Origin: Lachancea thermotolerans CBS 6340
Taxonomy: Eukaryota > Ascomycota > Saccharomycetes > Saccharomycetales > Saccharomycetaceae
DNA: 64,000 nt
NCBI RefSeq assembly: GCF_000142805.1
Contig: NC_013081.1
Span: 248,001-312,000, forward strand
Direction: 5' to 3'
Below are positions 19,098-29,386 of the stretch, piece after piece. Position numbers and translations under genes: made by a program. The notes beneath the pieces were generated by a model. The model was not told the DNA's origin and made no database searches. It was given only the letters and a program-made list of their open reading frames with translations. Position 1 is the first letter of the stretch; each line of letters begins with the position of its first letter.

Positions 19098-22000
19098 TCA
19101 CTCATTGTGTGTTTTTCGTGATTGCTTCCGAGGTCTCTTGGAGCAGAGAAGGCTGTCAACCAAGCCTTTGAGTTGATCCAGGTTCTGGATTCTCCTGGCT
19201 TCACGTTTGTCAGATTTTACTGATGGGAAGGACTCGCCGGCCACAATCTGAAGATCGTCGCCTGCTGCACTTAACACCAGAAGTCCTCTTCTCGCGTAGC
19301 GCGAAAGAAAGGGCACATTTGGCTGAATTCCGGCCGTTGAGATTATGACTATATCATTCCTGTGGGAGCGATTGTTTTCGAGAGAACTTATGGAGCTGGG
19401 CTTTTTTATATCTTTGTGCGAGGGTTCTAACTGCAGCCAGTCTTCGAGTTCCGTGTCAATTGCGTACTTCTGGTAAGGATTGAGAGCTATGATACTGATC
19501 ACCTTCGCGGGGTAGCCGGCAAGGCGAAGATATGCATACAGTAACACGCAATACTCCGCCTCATCCCAGTTTATGTTGTTGACAATCTTCCCGGGTGTCT
19601 TGATGACTTGCACTGGTGAATACAGAACTGGTACAGGATCGGGTTGTTCCTCATAGGGGAATCGAATCCTTAGAACTTCACGGTTGGTGTTGTAAGAAGT
19701 TGTCAACCTAAATTGAAGTGACTTTGATGAGAAAAGCTGACGAGCAACATAAGGTAGAGGTGAGTTAGTAAAATCGCCGGAGAAAATGGTCCTTTGCCAG
19801 TGAGTGTTGAGGCTAAGCGCTCTCCATATTTCTGACGGTTCGAAGAAGTCGGCGTTGCATATGACTAAACTTTCAAAGGAGTTGAAGCTGAGCTTTTTAT
19901 CGACGAGGCACTTCTGGAAGCGGTCTTTGGAAATGAGCAGCAAGTCGCACGCTTCTGTCAAAGTTTTTTCTAAGTCACCATTCAAAAATAGGAACTGCCA
20001 TTTCTGAAGTTGATCGTACATTACTGCTACCTGATAAGAGGTTTCAATAATACGTTCGGCCATTTCGCTACTCGGTGATGTCAAGACCCCGTCTTCTAGA
20101 AGAGGGAAAGCACGTTTAGAAATCTCATCGTTAGTTTTGATGCTTGCGCGATAATCATGGAGCATAGGCTCGAGGAAGTGCTGCAAAAATGAGAGTGCCG
20201 CTGGAACACTCGAAGAATGGTCGCCCGGGATCCGCAAAATGCTTGCTATTTCCTGGACTCTGGATAGAGCTTCCTTAACACCCTTCTTCTTTTTTTCAAT
20301 AAGGCTACTCGTATCATTCGAATAATGCACAACAGATTGTGGTTGGATGATGCTCAAGTAGCTGGCAATTTTTTGACATGTTTCGTCCGTGTCGCAAACG
20401 ATAAGGAATCTGGAGCACATTTGGGGGAAGCGTTTGTAAAAGGAGTTAAGATGCAAGTTGTCGATTATTGCAGCGATTATTGTCGCTTTTCCGGTTCCAA
20501 CATCACCGTTGACACATGATGCGCTTTCGCACACGCCGTGAATTACAGATTCAATTTGCTCTAGTGTAAAGTCATGTTTGGGTGAATTTTTTACTGCTTT
20601 CTCAATTGCCCATTTTCCCTTCTCCAAATCTAGAGATATTGCCTCCTTCACGGGAACTAAGCGTCTCTTACTTGGCTTTTGCTTAACACTTTCAGTATTT
20701 TCGTGTAAGAAGTTCTTTATCTGCTGCTCATCGCTGAACAAATTAGAGAGAATAACGGTCTTTGATGGGCATGAGCTTCGGACCAAGTTGGTCATTGGCG
20801 TCATAGCCTGTAACCTTTCATTTTCGAGGTTAAACTTTAACAGGTCATCAACTGCTTTGACTTGAAATTCCAGCTCGGTGCTCAATACGCTAAGAAGTTG
20901 ACAGTTTTGGAGGCCAGAAACATTTTCAGTTCCTATGAACAGCTGAAGCATGTCACCAACCTTGTGAACACTGGCGACCTGCACCACGAAGAACGCGCCA
21001 TCAAGCCTGGACAGACACAGGCGTTTCCCTTGTATATTCCCCCATTTTTCAACTTGAGCTTCGGGCGCAAAAGTCTTGGCAACTTTGATAAACCACGACT
21101 TTGTCACAGGATCCTGACCAAGCTCATAAGCAGACGTAGCGTACTTGCTATTTCCAGTCAATTTTCCATGAGAGATGGAATACCGAGAGTTAATCCTTAG
21201 TATGAAGTTCTTGATATCACACTGAAGTTTGGCAAACTCGTGCATATATGTCTTGGAAGCGTGCGTAAACATATCGCGAGATGGGCTGATCCACATCAGA
21301 TCCAGTGCGGGCCTATCTAACATAATCCCTTGCCAAAAATCGCGGGATTGTATGGGACGCTTTGAGAGGTGAGCCAGAAGCCGAGGTGCGGTCCCTGCAT
21401 CACGGGTTCTAGGTTGTATCTTAAGAGCGGCGAGGGCATCCTCGACACAATTTTTGAGGACCATTGGGTCGAATAGCTCGGAAAATTTGGATGCACCGCA
21501 AAACTGCCACTCCTTTGCGATGCCTTGAGCACGTAAAAATGTTTGCATTGTCTGGATAAAAGAGTTGTACGCCCGCTTCATAGTGTCTTCAAAGAGCGTT
21601 TCCAGGAAATCCAGTTTTGCAGTGCTCTGTAGTTTCTGTCGCAGCCACCAAAAAACACCAGATCTATAAAGCTCGCTTAGCCATTGCTGAGCCTCGCTTT
21701 CGCTGATCCAGGGATGTGTCAGTGCCAGGTAAACATAGTCCATTAGTACTGCCGCGTTCTCGCTCACCAAATGCTCACTGCTAATGCAGTCCACGTCACA
21801 TTGTCGCAGGCCCACTGTCTGTGTGCTCTCCGCGAATGCAAGAACAGTGCTCAAAATGCGAAAGCAAGCGTTGGTAGCCTGTGGGTCCGCCTGAACCATG
21901 GATACGGTGCTAAATATCGAGCTCAAGGCATCAGATGGACTAGGAAGCACACAACCAGAGCGTAGTCTGAAATCGAGAACGCACAGGCAGACAAGACGCT

Positions 22001-22199
22001 TCTCAAGACACTCCTGCGCGACACAACCCGCGAGCTCTTCAATCGGCCTGTTCATGAACTCATGGCTCAAGAGCGCATGAATAGACGTAGGATCGCGTTT
22101 CAATAGCTCCCAGAGCTGTTTATACACTCGAGCTTCATCGGTGGGACCAGAACGGTCATTTAGGATGCCAAACACGTCCATGAGCGACTCATTCAACAT
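19098..22199 (-). CDS. Degenerate homologue of the spliceosomal helicase Aquarius/Cwf11
   Basis: A 1033-residue protein. The layout matches Aquarius (human AQR, S. pombe Cwf11): an alpha-helical N-terminal part (1-290), a segment resembling the AQR stalk region (RPALDLMWIS, then about 40 residues), a beta-rich region (360-450) and a C-terminal SF1 helicase core. The Walker A region reads FTLEQIESV...GDVGTGKA (565-572), where AQR has FTPTQIEAI...GPPGTGKT, so the Mg-binding Thr is Ala here. Motif II (EEAAQ in AQR) is replaced by a stretch reading VICNADFFEPSE, motif III (GDHHQLPP) by SGDFTNSPLP, and motif V has lost its QG. Motif VI is partly kept (LSRYARRGLLVL). ATPase activity is therefore doubtful; a structural role in the intron-binding complex or a new role is possible. 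S. cerevisiae lacks an Aquarius gene. Confidence 0.75.
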   Translation of the reverse strand: MLNESLMDVFGILNDRSGPTDEARVYKQLWELLKRDPTSIHALLSHEFMNRPIEELAGCVAQECLEKRLVCLCVLDFRLRSGCVLPSPSDALSSIFSTVSMVQADPQATNACFRILSTVLAFAESTQTVGLRQCDVDCISSEHLVSENAAVLMDYVYLALTHPWISESEAQQWLSELYRSGVFWWLRQKLQSTAKLDFLETLFEDTMKRAYNSFIQTMQTFLRAQGIAKEWQFCGASKFSELFDPMVLKNCVEDALAALKIQPRTRDAGTAPRLLAHLSKRPIQSRDFWQGIMLDRPALDLMWISPSRDMFTHASKTYMHEFAKLQCDIKNFILRINSRYSISHGKLTGNSKYATSAYELGQDPVTKSWFIKVAKTFAPEAQVEKWGNIQGKRLCLSRLDGAFFVVQVASVHKVGDMLQLFIGTENVSGLQNCQLLSVLSTELEFQVKAVDDLLKFNLENERLQAMTPMTNLVRSSCPSKTVILSNLFSDEQQIKNFLHENTESVKQKPSKRRLVPVKEAISLDLEKGKWAIEKAVKNSPKHDFTLEQIESVIHGVCESASCVNGDVGTGKATIIAAIIDNLHLNSFYKRFPQMCSRFLIVCDTDETCQKIASYLSIIQPQSVVHYSNDTSSLIEKKKKGVKEALSRVQEIASILRIPGDHSSSVPAALSFLQHFLEPMLHDYRASIKTNDEISKRAFPLLEDGVLTSPSSEMAERIIETSYQVAVMYDQLQKWQFLFLNGDLEKTLTEACDLLLISKDRFQKCLVDKKLSFNSFESLVICNADFFEPSEIWRALSLNTHWQRTIFSGDFTNSPLPYVARQLFSSKSLQFRLTTSYNTNREVLRIRFPYEEQPDPVPVLYSPVQVIKTPGKIVNNINWDEAEYCVLLYAYLRLAGYPAKVISIIALNPYQKYAIDTELEDWLQLEPSHKDIKKPSSISSLENNRSHRNDIVIISTAGIQPNVPFLSRYARRGLLVLSAAGDDLQIVAGESFPSVKSDKREARRIQNLDQLKGLVDSLLCSKRPRKQSRKTHNE

Positions 22200-22907
22200 G
22201 CTGAGTTGCCCGTTGCGCCTGCAGCGAATTTGGCGTAATAATAATCGCTATATACGAACAATTTGTAAAGCGGTAAAGCCAACGCTGGCGGGAAGGATAA
22301 GCTGACAGTACATAGACAAGCGTATTCAGGGGCGAATTGAAGTTGCCTCACAGCCTGTTAGCATCTAAATGCCAAAACTGTGACATATGGTGCAAATCGC
22401 TTGATACGTTTGAAGTCCGAAGAGGCAGTTCATAGCCCACAGGGCGAGTAGGGGCATGCATAGTTTAGAGATGGTACACTGAGAATATCAGTGAGAACAC
22501 CAGGCCCATACATACTGCATTACTGAGCCTAATGTATTTGTCATCACATACGAAAAGACGCCCGAAATTAATTATAAAATTTCCATTGGGACGCGCTGTG
22601 AAGGCGAGGCGTATAGAGACAAACTATGCTCTCTTGCTTTGGGCTGGAGTGCGTATTGACGGCACTGTCTCAGTCTTCTAAACGCCCTTTTTTTTGATGG
22701 CAGCTGTGATCGTTCCTTTTTTTGAAAAATCTCATCAAAAAAATTTTCTTGCCCATCTCTTCCTGTCTCGATGAGCTAGCTCGTGGAAGTGAAAGACATC
22801 CTAGAAACAGACTAGCCTTTCAAATCATCTCGCCGACTCGTGTTAGCTAGTGCCGAATCATTGTTATTAGCGGCCTGTTCAAGTGAGGATAATCAAGGAA
22901 CATTGTT
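22200..22907. promoter_or_regulatory. Divergent promoter of the Aquarius-like gene and GAR1
   Basis: 708 bp between divergent start codons. The GAR1-proximal part carries the ribosome-biogenesis boxes listed separately (22723-22777). The remaining 500 bp shows nothing recognisable. Confidence 0.5.
22723..22777 (+). promoter_or_regulatory. RRPE and PAC boxes of GAR1
   Basis: Within 55 bp there are RRPE-like elements (tgaaaaat at 22723-22730; aaaaaaatttt at 22737-22747) and two PAC cores (gatgagat on the minus strand at 22729-22736; cgatgagct at 22769-22777). They lie 131-185 bp before the GAR1 ATG, the normal place for these boxes in ribosome-biogenesis genes. Confidence 0.7.
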
Positions 22908-23543
22908 ATGAGTTTTAGAGGCGGAAACAGAGGTGGCCGTGGCGGCTTCGGCGGCCGTGGTGGCTTTGGCGGTCGCGGCGGCCGTGGCGGCTTCGGTGGC
23001 AGACCCATGCAGCAGGGTCCCCCAGACTCTGTGTTGGAGATGGGGAGCTTTTTGCATCCTTGCGAAGACGAGATCGTCTGTCGCTCGATCAACACTAAAA
23101 TCCCATACTTTAACGCTCCCATCTACCTGCAAAACAAAACCCAGGTCGGAAAAGTGGACGAGATCCTAGGTCCTCTGAACGAAGTGTTTTTCACCATCAA
23201 GTGTTCCGAGGGTGTTCAGGCTACCAGCTTCAAGGACGGCGACAAGTTCTACATTGCGCCAGACAAGTTGCTGCCCATTGAGAGGTTCCTGCCTAAGCCA
23301 AAGGTTGCAGGCCCACCTAAACCTAAGAAGAAGAGAGCACCAGGTGCTCCTGGCGGCCGTGGTGGCCGTGGCGGTGCCCGCGGTGGTTTCAGCCGTGGCG
23401 GTAGCCGCGGCGGATTCGGCGGTGGCCGTGGTGGCAGCCGTGGTGGATTTGGTGGTCCTCGTGGTGGAAGCCGTGGCGGTTTCAGCCGTGGCGGTGGCCG
23501 TGGTGGCTTCAGCCGTGGTGGTGGCCGTGGCGGAAGATTTTAA
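22908..23543 (+). CDS. GAR1: GAR1, H/ACA snoRNP protein
   Basis: A 211-residue nucleolar protein of box H/ACA snoRNPs, which pseudouridylate rRNA together with Cbf5, Nop10 and Nhp2. Residues 1-32 and about 145-211 are Gly-Arg-rich (RGG repeats). Between them is the conserved Gar1/Naf1 core (about 40-125), with [39 protein letters not shown] and the [17 protein letters not shown] stretch. Length and layout match S. cerevisiae Gar1 (205). The repetitive GGC/GGT-CGT coding ends create long antisense open frames without meaning. It is the chr VIII neighbour of YNG2 and RPF1 in S. cerevisiae. Confidence 0.97.
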   Translation: MSFRGGNRGGRGGFGGRGGFGGRGGRGGFGGRPMQQGPPDSVLEMGSFLHPCEDEIVCRSINTKIPYFNAPIYLQNKTQVGKVDEILGPLNEVFFTIKCSEGVQATSFKDGDKFYIAPDKLLPIERFLPKPKVAGPPKPKKKRAPGAPGGRGGRGGARGGFSRGGSRGGFGGGRGGSRGGFGGPRGGSRGGFSRGGGRGGFSRGGGRGGRF

Positions 23544-23664
23544 AACCTTGCATCTTTTCCTCTTCAGGTTGAATTCACTGTATAATATCTTGCCGAGCGC
23601 TTTTATGTAATAGAAAGAGAATGAAGAAATTGAGACACGCGATAGAAGAGAGGGAAATGCGGAC

Positions 23665-24726
23665 TCATTTTTCTCTTGTCTTAGACGGCTTCGCGTTTGG
23701 TTCAAGCCCACAGCTCTCCAATATCAAGCTTCGCAACGCGTCTATGCCGTATCGTTTCGGATATCTTTTGTTCGTCTCCGAATTCAAAAAGATCATTTGA
23801 GGTAATGTGGGCAATTCAAGCACCCCGCTGTCTTCTATAACATTTTCCAGTTGTGATACATCTTTAATCTTATCCATCTTTGTGAAGATAACTTCAAAAG
23901 GGATGCCGAATTTTGTCAAGAAGTCCACCACTTGAGAGTCCGTAGTTGCAAACCCTTGCTCCGCCGACACCAGCAGGAAGCATCGTTTGAGTTCTTGTCT
24001 CTCTCTGAGGTACCTCATTGTAACATCACCCTGCTCTTGTGTGCTCTTGCCGCCATAGCCTGGGGTGTCAATTATCCTGAATCGTCCACCAATGTTAAAA
24101 CAATTGACGGTCTTCGTAAACCCAGCCTTTTTAGAAGCCTTTGCGTACTCATTGAGCTTAACATGAGAGAACTGAGTAGTTATGTTGTTGAGAAGTGTCG
24201 ATTTCCCGGCATTACACCTGCCGAGAAACGCCACCTCAGGTAAACCATTCAGTAATTCGAAAGGGATCCCATCAGTTTTACCAAAGCGCTTTTTTATACG
24301 CTTGTCTCCTTTTGTATCATCAGAGGTTGGCCCAATCTCGACCTCGTGTGATGCTTGAGTGAGCACATTCTTCTCAGCTTCTTGCTTCAACCTTTCACCT
24401 GGAATGTCCAAAAATGTCGATGCACTCCACTCGTAACGTACCCTCGCAGAATTGAAAAAATGGTTCACAGAGGACAAGTCTGACTTGCTTGGCCTTTTGT
24501 AGTCTGAATTATACTTTTCGTGGAGGGCTGTAATGAAAGCACCTCTATCTTTAATATCTCTGCTTATCTGCTGTTCCCCGCCATCTAAACTACTTTTGTT
24601 GGGGTTGGAGTCGGTATCATTGTTTTCTAAGTTTTTGTTTCGCCACTGAGTGTTTGCCGTATTTCTGGTGCCAGCTTTAATCCTGTAGCCCCTCAAGAGC
24701 TGACTTACTCGATGAACTTTCAACAT
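23665..24726 (-). CDS. MRX8: MRX8, mitochondrial EngB-type GTPase
   Basis: A 353-residue GTP-binding protein of the EngB/YihA family, orthologue of YDR336W, which in S. cerevisiae is associated with mitochondrial translation. The N-terminus (MLKVHRVSQLLRGYRIKAG) is a basic presequence. The GTPase domain starts near residue 160: G1 GRCNAGKS at 169-176, G2 Thr204 (GFTKT), G3 DTPG at 220-223 and G4 TKMD at 282-285. It converges with GAR1, with 121 bp between stops, and is followed on the same strand by MRPS28 and the Aquarius-like gene, as seen in the chr IV order of S. cerevisiae apart from the extra genes. Confidence 0.94.
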   Translation of the reverse strand: MLKVHRVSQLLRGYRIKAGTRNTANTQWRNKNLENNDTDSNPNKSSLDGGEQQISRDIKDRGAFITALHEKYNSDYKRPSKSDLSSVNHFFNSARVRYEWSASTFLDIPGERLKQEAEKNVLTQASHEVEIGPTSDDTKGDKRIKKRFGKTDGIPFELLNGLPEVAFLGRCNAGKSTLLNNITTQFSHVKLNEYAKASKKAGFTKTVNCFNIGGRFRIIDTPGYGGKSTQEQGDVTMRYLRERQELKRCFLLVSAEQGFATTDSQVVDFLTKFGIPFEVIFTKMDKIKDVSQLENVIEDSGVLELPTLPQMIFLNSETNKRYPKRYGIDALRSLILESCGLEPNAKPSKTREK

Positions 24727-24967
24727 TACTATTGATCTTCTTGAAGATCTAATATCTTGAACTTCAACTATATAAAATATTTACAAACCAATTTGCCAGA
24801 ATCAGATATGGGTTATTCAGACACCATATCCGTTTGGTTCAGCGACTGTCAAAACGATGATACATGGAACTGGTGATGCGTTTTCGAAGGCAGATGAATC
24901 TAAGGAGATCTGAACGAATAATGACCTCAGTGAAGGATTGAAGCTTCACAGAGTTAATGACGTTGTC

Positions 24968-27900
24968 TCAGCTTGTAAATAAGCTTCCGAAAGCCCCGTC
25001 TTCGGTATTGGGGTCATCCAAAATGTCTTTCTGTTCCTTATTCTTCTTGATAAGCCTTTCGTTAGCTCGCTCTAGTAGAATCTGTCTCTTTTCCTGTCTC
25101 CTCTTGTCATCATCGTCTTGGTCCTCCATGTTGTTGCCGTTCACGGTCTTGATCCAATCGATGAATTCCACCATCAATGCACGCTGACTTTTGTAGTTTT
25201 CAACGCTTCTGACGCTTTCATAAAGGCTTTCAACATCAAATCCGTTGGACAGCTGGCAGAGGTACTGAATAGAACTTTTGTATTCCTTGCAAAGGGTCAG
25301 GAATATGACGGTAAACACGTATAATCCCTCGTACAACGAATCCTTGAAAGCGTTTTGAGTCAAAACGTTAAGCAAAAGGTTTGGCATGATTTCCGTAGTG
25401 AAGAACTGATCAACACTTTCGTTTTTGATCAGGGTGTCCACCAAGCAACTTTTCATCACAAGTATAGAATTAAATGAACATTTGCTGTCTCTGAACGACA
25501 TCAAATGATTTAACAGCTTTAGAAAAGACGCCATTACCTCACTGTTGCCAAATATAATTTTTCGCATCTCGATTTGATGAGAATTGAGCTTCATTTTTGA
25601 GGCTTGTGAATTCGTTCCCACTTGCCCAACACAGTCAATCAATAGTCTAACAACAACTGTCGTAAGTTGTCTCAAAAGATTTTCCTCCAATATCTCTTCA
25701 GTCATTTCGTCGTCATCCCTTGGGGACGGGTTGACGTCAATGTCATTCATGTAGACTGACCACTTTTTGCACAAAAGTGCGTCCAGTGTATCGAACAACT
25801 TGGGCAAAAATGTGGTCATGAATTTTTTGGCAGACCGCGGTGGACAGTTTTTGAGCAGCGGACGAATTGCTACGTTTATAATGTGTTTCCAGCCATGAGT
25901 TGAGACTCCCGGGCTTATTTCTCCCGTAGCAGGCTTGTAAATGGCAATTGAATCCATCAACATCTGAGGAAGTTCTTCAATTTCGTAAAAGACGCTGCCC
26001 AGACTAGATATAGCGCTTATAACCAGCAGGACATACTCACGGGTGTATCTCACTATATGCCCTACTGAGTCGGCAAAATCTCTAAGTGTCTGCATGGCCT
26101 TCATATGCTCATCGATAAATTCATCTTTGGATTTGTTGGAAGCGCCCGCTTCCCAGAAGCGCTCGATAGTTGAACACTTAACAAAGGATTGGACAATCAC
26201 GGGCAGATCTCTCCAGTTTTCTGGATCGTGGTAGGATTGTAACTGGTATAAGAGTCGCATAATATAGGGAAGTATTGGAATAACTCGGGGTTTCCAAAGA
26301 GCTTGTAGCACCTCGAACTCCTCATCATTTTTAATACTTTGCATGGAATAGTGTACAAACATCCTCGTAGCGCGTACGGGAAACAGTGTTTGCCAACGCT
26401 TCGAAAGTTGTGTCTTCAGCTGTTTGCCTTCTTCATCGATTGGTATTGACAGCAGATCAACATTTTCGCTAATGCCCCTCTTCTGGAAATATTCAGAAAT
26501 CTGGACAATTCCCAATCGTTCCATAAACCACGGTAAGTCTGTCAGTCCAACCACGGTACTCTTATCGGACCATGCACTCAACTCTGGATCGACTATCAGG
26601 GTGAACCTTTCCTCTTTTTCACCAAGAGACGACTTAAGAACAATAGTAAGTAGGAAGGATTTGAATGAAATTTTCTCATGGTAGGAAAGCTTGGGCATTA
26701 TACCTGCAACAACATTCTGAAGATCGTCATATATCTTTCCCAAAGAGTCGGGCATCAAAATAGCCATTCTGTTCAACTCTATGCCGCATGCATATCTCAA
26801 ATCTCTCACAGCATCCGAGTGCTCATTCTTCTCATCCAAGTCCACGTTCGGATAATCAAGAGTCGCGCTAGTTATAATCTTTTCTAGCAGCTTCAAAAGG
26901 ACATTATCCTTTAGCATGGTTAGGAATAAAGCGAAATTTTGTATCTGTTTTTTTAAAAGTAGTGGCTCCTTCAAATTGAGTGCGATGAGCTGATCTGAAA
27001 GGGTCTCAATCTTCACTAAAATTTCATTGAGTTTGGTATTGTAAGAGGACGTGTCCGGAAACCATATCTTCCATCGTATGCATCCGTTGATAAAGCATTC
27101 GACTACCATTAGCTGAGATAATGAGCTCAAGTAAGGTTCCGTTTTGTGGTCCAGAAACTGGGAGCTCAAAACTTGCTGCCCGAAGGGAGAGCTAAAGTAC
27201 GAATTCAATCTTGCATTTAGCCAGTCATAAGCAAAGTCTAACTGAACACAAGAGATCAAACGTATAATGTCCCTAATCCTCTTTCTATAAGTTGAACAAA
27301 ACGACTGGAATTCAGATTTGGATTGAAAGTCGATGTCAGCAAATTTCTTAGAAACATGATTCTCAATCTGCTCATAATAAATCAAAGCATCTGCGGAGAA
27401 TTGTAAAAGCTCTGGTATTATGGATCCCTCGAGTGCAGGTAGAAAATCATCGTTTCGCAGACATGAGCACCACAAGTCAAGAGTTAATCCACTTACAATC
27501 AAGCTAGGATTGAATGTAGTTCTTAGCACGAGCCTTAGATACTTCTGTATCGTGGCTTCGTCCTCGTCTGTCTTAAAAACACAGGTGTAGAGGCAGCTCA
27601 CCATGTCAACGAACTTTTTGACAATAGGGTATTTTTGTTCGTCAATTTCGTTGGGATCAAACTGTAAATTGTCATAGACCTTATCCAGGAGGTCCATACT
27701 GCTGAAAACTCTGTTAATGACAGTTTGGTAATGCGATTCGTCGTTGTACGGACGGGTTAGGAGGATATGCAAAGAATCGAGGGCCATAGACTGAGCTTTG
27801 GGAATATTGCTCAGGAGACACTCCAATAAAAGACCGCAAACATCGTTGCGAATCATGATCTCGCTCAAGGGCCAGTTAAGACATGTCTTGAGCGTTTCAA

Positions 27901-28630
27901 GGAGCCTGACCACGTAGACACTGTTTCCCACTGTTAAAGCAGCGCGCAGCTCAGAAACCCAATGTTCGAACCAGCCATTGCCATTGCTCTTGAACAGGGT
28001 CCATTTGTCCGTGAATCGATAGCGTGCTGTGAAAACATCCATGGGGCTGATTACCATCACGCATAAGGGTTGGATGACCGAAATCCGCTTTAGAACAGTG
28101 AGGTCCTCGACAAGAAACACATCTTCGAATAAGGTTCTGAATATAATAAGCGTCAGCTCCCGCGAGGCCTCGCTCAGCTGCCACAGCGCGGAAAGATCAT
28201 TGTCCATGCCAACCCACGACTCCTCTAATTGTTGGTCAGTAGGATCGTCGTCTTTGAGGGCCTCGCCCCAGACGCACTTGGCAACTTCGACCCATAGAAA
28301 CGCCAGCTTTTCCTTGATGTATCGTGGATCGCTTTCCTGAACTCTGTAATTTAGCTCGACGACCCATTTTCTCAAAGCAATCCTCCTATTCTGGTCATAA
28401 TCAGCCCAGCGCCGCTTAATTGCGAAAGCCAATAAACCTAGACCATAGTGCTTCAGAATTGAGTTCCCGGGATTGTTGAGAGCGATCTCATACCCCCAAA
28501 GTGGCGACTCCTCGTGCATCTTCACTTCGTCTAGGAACTTCTGTGCTTCCAGGCGTCGCGCATTATCTGACTTCGGCGAGTAAATAGCCTCCAAGGCGCC
28601 TACTACCTGTGAAGCGCCATTCTCGTCCAT
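24968..28630 (-). CDS. MSN5: MSN5, karyopherin/exportin of the exportin-5 family
   Basis: A 1220-residue protein (S. cerevisiae Msn5: 1224). It is a HEAT-repeat karyopherin that exports phosphorylated regulators such as Pho4, Mig1 and Crz1 from the nucleus and imports replication protein A. The importin-N region is recognisable near residues 22-100 (RRLEAQKFLDEVK, NNPGNSILKHYGLGLLAFAIKRRW). The remainder is helical throughout. The C-terminus is charged (DDDDKRRQEKRQILLERANERLIKKNKEQ; shown here only as a description of residue types: acidic then Lys/Arg/Glu-rich) and ends GAFGSLFTS. It marks the left border of the accessory island; in the ancestral order its neighbour should be RPF1. Confidence 0.95.
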   Translation of the reverse strand: MDENGASQVVGALEAIYSPKSDNARRLEAQKFLDEVKMHEESPLWGYEIALNNPGNSILKHYGLGLLAFAIKRRWADYDQNRRIALRKWVVELNYRVQESDPRYIKEKLAFLWVEVAKCVWGEALKDDDPTDQQLEESWVGMDNDLSALWQLSEASRELTLIIFRTLFEDVFLVEDLTVLKRISVIQPLCVMVISPMDVFTARYRFTDKWTLFKSNGNGWFEHWVSELRAALTVGNSVYVVRLLETLKTCLNWPLSEIMIRNDVCGLLLECLLSNIPKAQSMALDSLHILLTRPYNDESHYQTVINRVFSSMDLLDKVYDNLQFDPNEIDEQKYPIVKKFVDMVSCLYTCVFKTDEDEATIQKYLRLVLRTTFNPSLIVSGLTLDLWCSCLRNDDFLPALEGSIIPELLQFSADALIYYEQIENHVSKKFADIDFQSKSEFQSFCSTYRKRIRDIIRLISCVQLDFAYDWLNARLNSYFSSPFGQQVLSSQFLDHKTEPYLSSLSQLMVVECFINGCIRWKIWFPDTSSYNTKLNEILVKIETLSDQLIALNLKEPLLLKKQIQNFALFLTMLKDNVLLKLLEKIITSATLDYPNVDLDEKNEHSDAVRDLRYACGIELNRMAILMPDSLGKIYDDLQNVVAGIMPKLSYHEKISFKSFLLTIVLKSSLGEKEERFTLIVDPELSAWSDKSTVVGLTDLPWFMERLGIVQISEYFQKRGISENVDLLSIPIDEEGKQLKTQLSKRWQTLFPVRATRMFVHYSMQSIKNDEEFEVLQALWKPRVIPILPYIMRLLYQLQSYHDPENWRDLPVIVQSFVKCSTIERFWEAGASNKSKDEFIDEHMKAMQTLRDFADSVGHIVRYTREYVLLVISAISSLGSVFYEIEELPQMLMDSIAIYKPATGEISPGVSTHGWKHIINVAIRPLLKNCPPRSAKKFMTTFLPKLFDTLDALLCKKWSVYMNDIDVNPSPRDDDEMTEEILEENLLRQLTTVVVRLLIDCVGQVGTNSQASKMKLNSHQIEMRKIIFGNSEVMASFLKLLNHLMSFRDSKCSFNSILVMKSCLVDTLIKNESVDQFFTTEIMPNLLLNVLTQNAFKDSLYEGLYVFTVIFLTLCKEYKSSIQYLCQLSNGFDVESLYESVRSVENYKSQRALMVEFIDWIKTVNGNNMEDQDDDDKRRQEKRQILLERANERLIKKNKEQKDILDDPNTEDGAFGSLFTS

Positions 28631-29386
28631 GATTTGCTAGAGATTCTTTCCAACTTAATTCCACTAGGACTTGTGGCTAAACCAATTAATTGCCCTTTAG
28701 TTCTCACCAGCACTGGGGACGAATCTAGCGAACCAAGTAACTCTATACGTTGAAAGACTCGCTAACTTTGGCAAATCACTACCTTTCTACGAAAGAGCTC
28801 CACACATTGATGGTGGCAGCGTGGGCTAGTGGCTTGTTTAGGATATGTATATGTTGTCGTGTCGATTGAATCAGCCTTGGTTCTTTCTTGTATGTTTTCC
28901 AAACCTATTGTCTGTGTTCGTATTTGGATTCGTCGCCTTTAATCATCATACACAAATATATTCGAATTCAGTAATCAATAAAAACAAGCCGGAGTTGTCG
29001 CTGGATTTGTGGATCTTCTCCAGTATTTATTTGCTGGCGAAGACTACCGCTTTATGCGTGGCATGCTCGTAAACAATTCTGCCCTCGCATAACCGAAAGG
29101 AGTCGAAGTCGCCATGTTGGTCACGTGTGAAGGCGATCGTCAACCAGCAGGTGCCCGCGACAAAGATGCAGGCCATATACGCACCGTAACAACTTCTCTC
29201 ATAAGTATGGCATTCAACGGCGATTTTAGTTTGTCATGGAAATGCAATAATTGCAAGTATTTATCTAACACTAATTTCACCTCTGCAAAAATTGGCTAGC
29301 TGATTTAGGGCGCACCTTATCACAAGAAACTTCCGTGATGTCAAGTGCTCTCGACAAGACGAGATTTTCGGGCTTTCCGTAACCGC
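28631..29386. other. Intergenic region at the left border of the accessory island
   Basis: 756 bp between the MSN5 start and the esterase stop. It must contain the MSN5 promoter and the left junction of the island. Short open frames here have no recognisable protein. A ggtcacgtg (E-box or CDEI-like) lies near 29118. No repeat or transposon end is visible. Confidence 0.4.

Noticed and set aside
22908-23711. Long antisense and alternative frames across GAR1
   Set aside because: They are by-products of the repetitive Gly-Arg codons.
29115-29330. Possible centromere (CDEI-like ggtcacgtg)
   Set aside because: No AT-rich CDEII of the right length and no CDEIII core follows.
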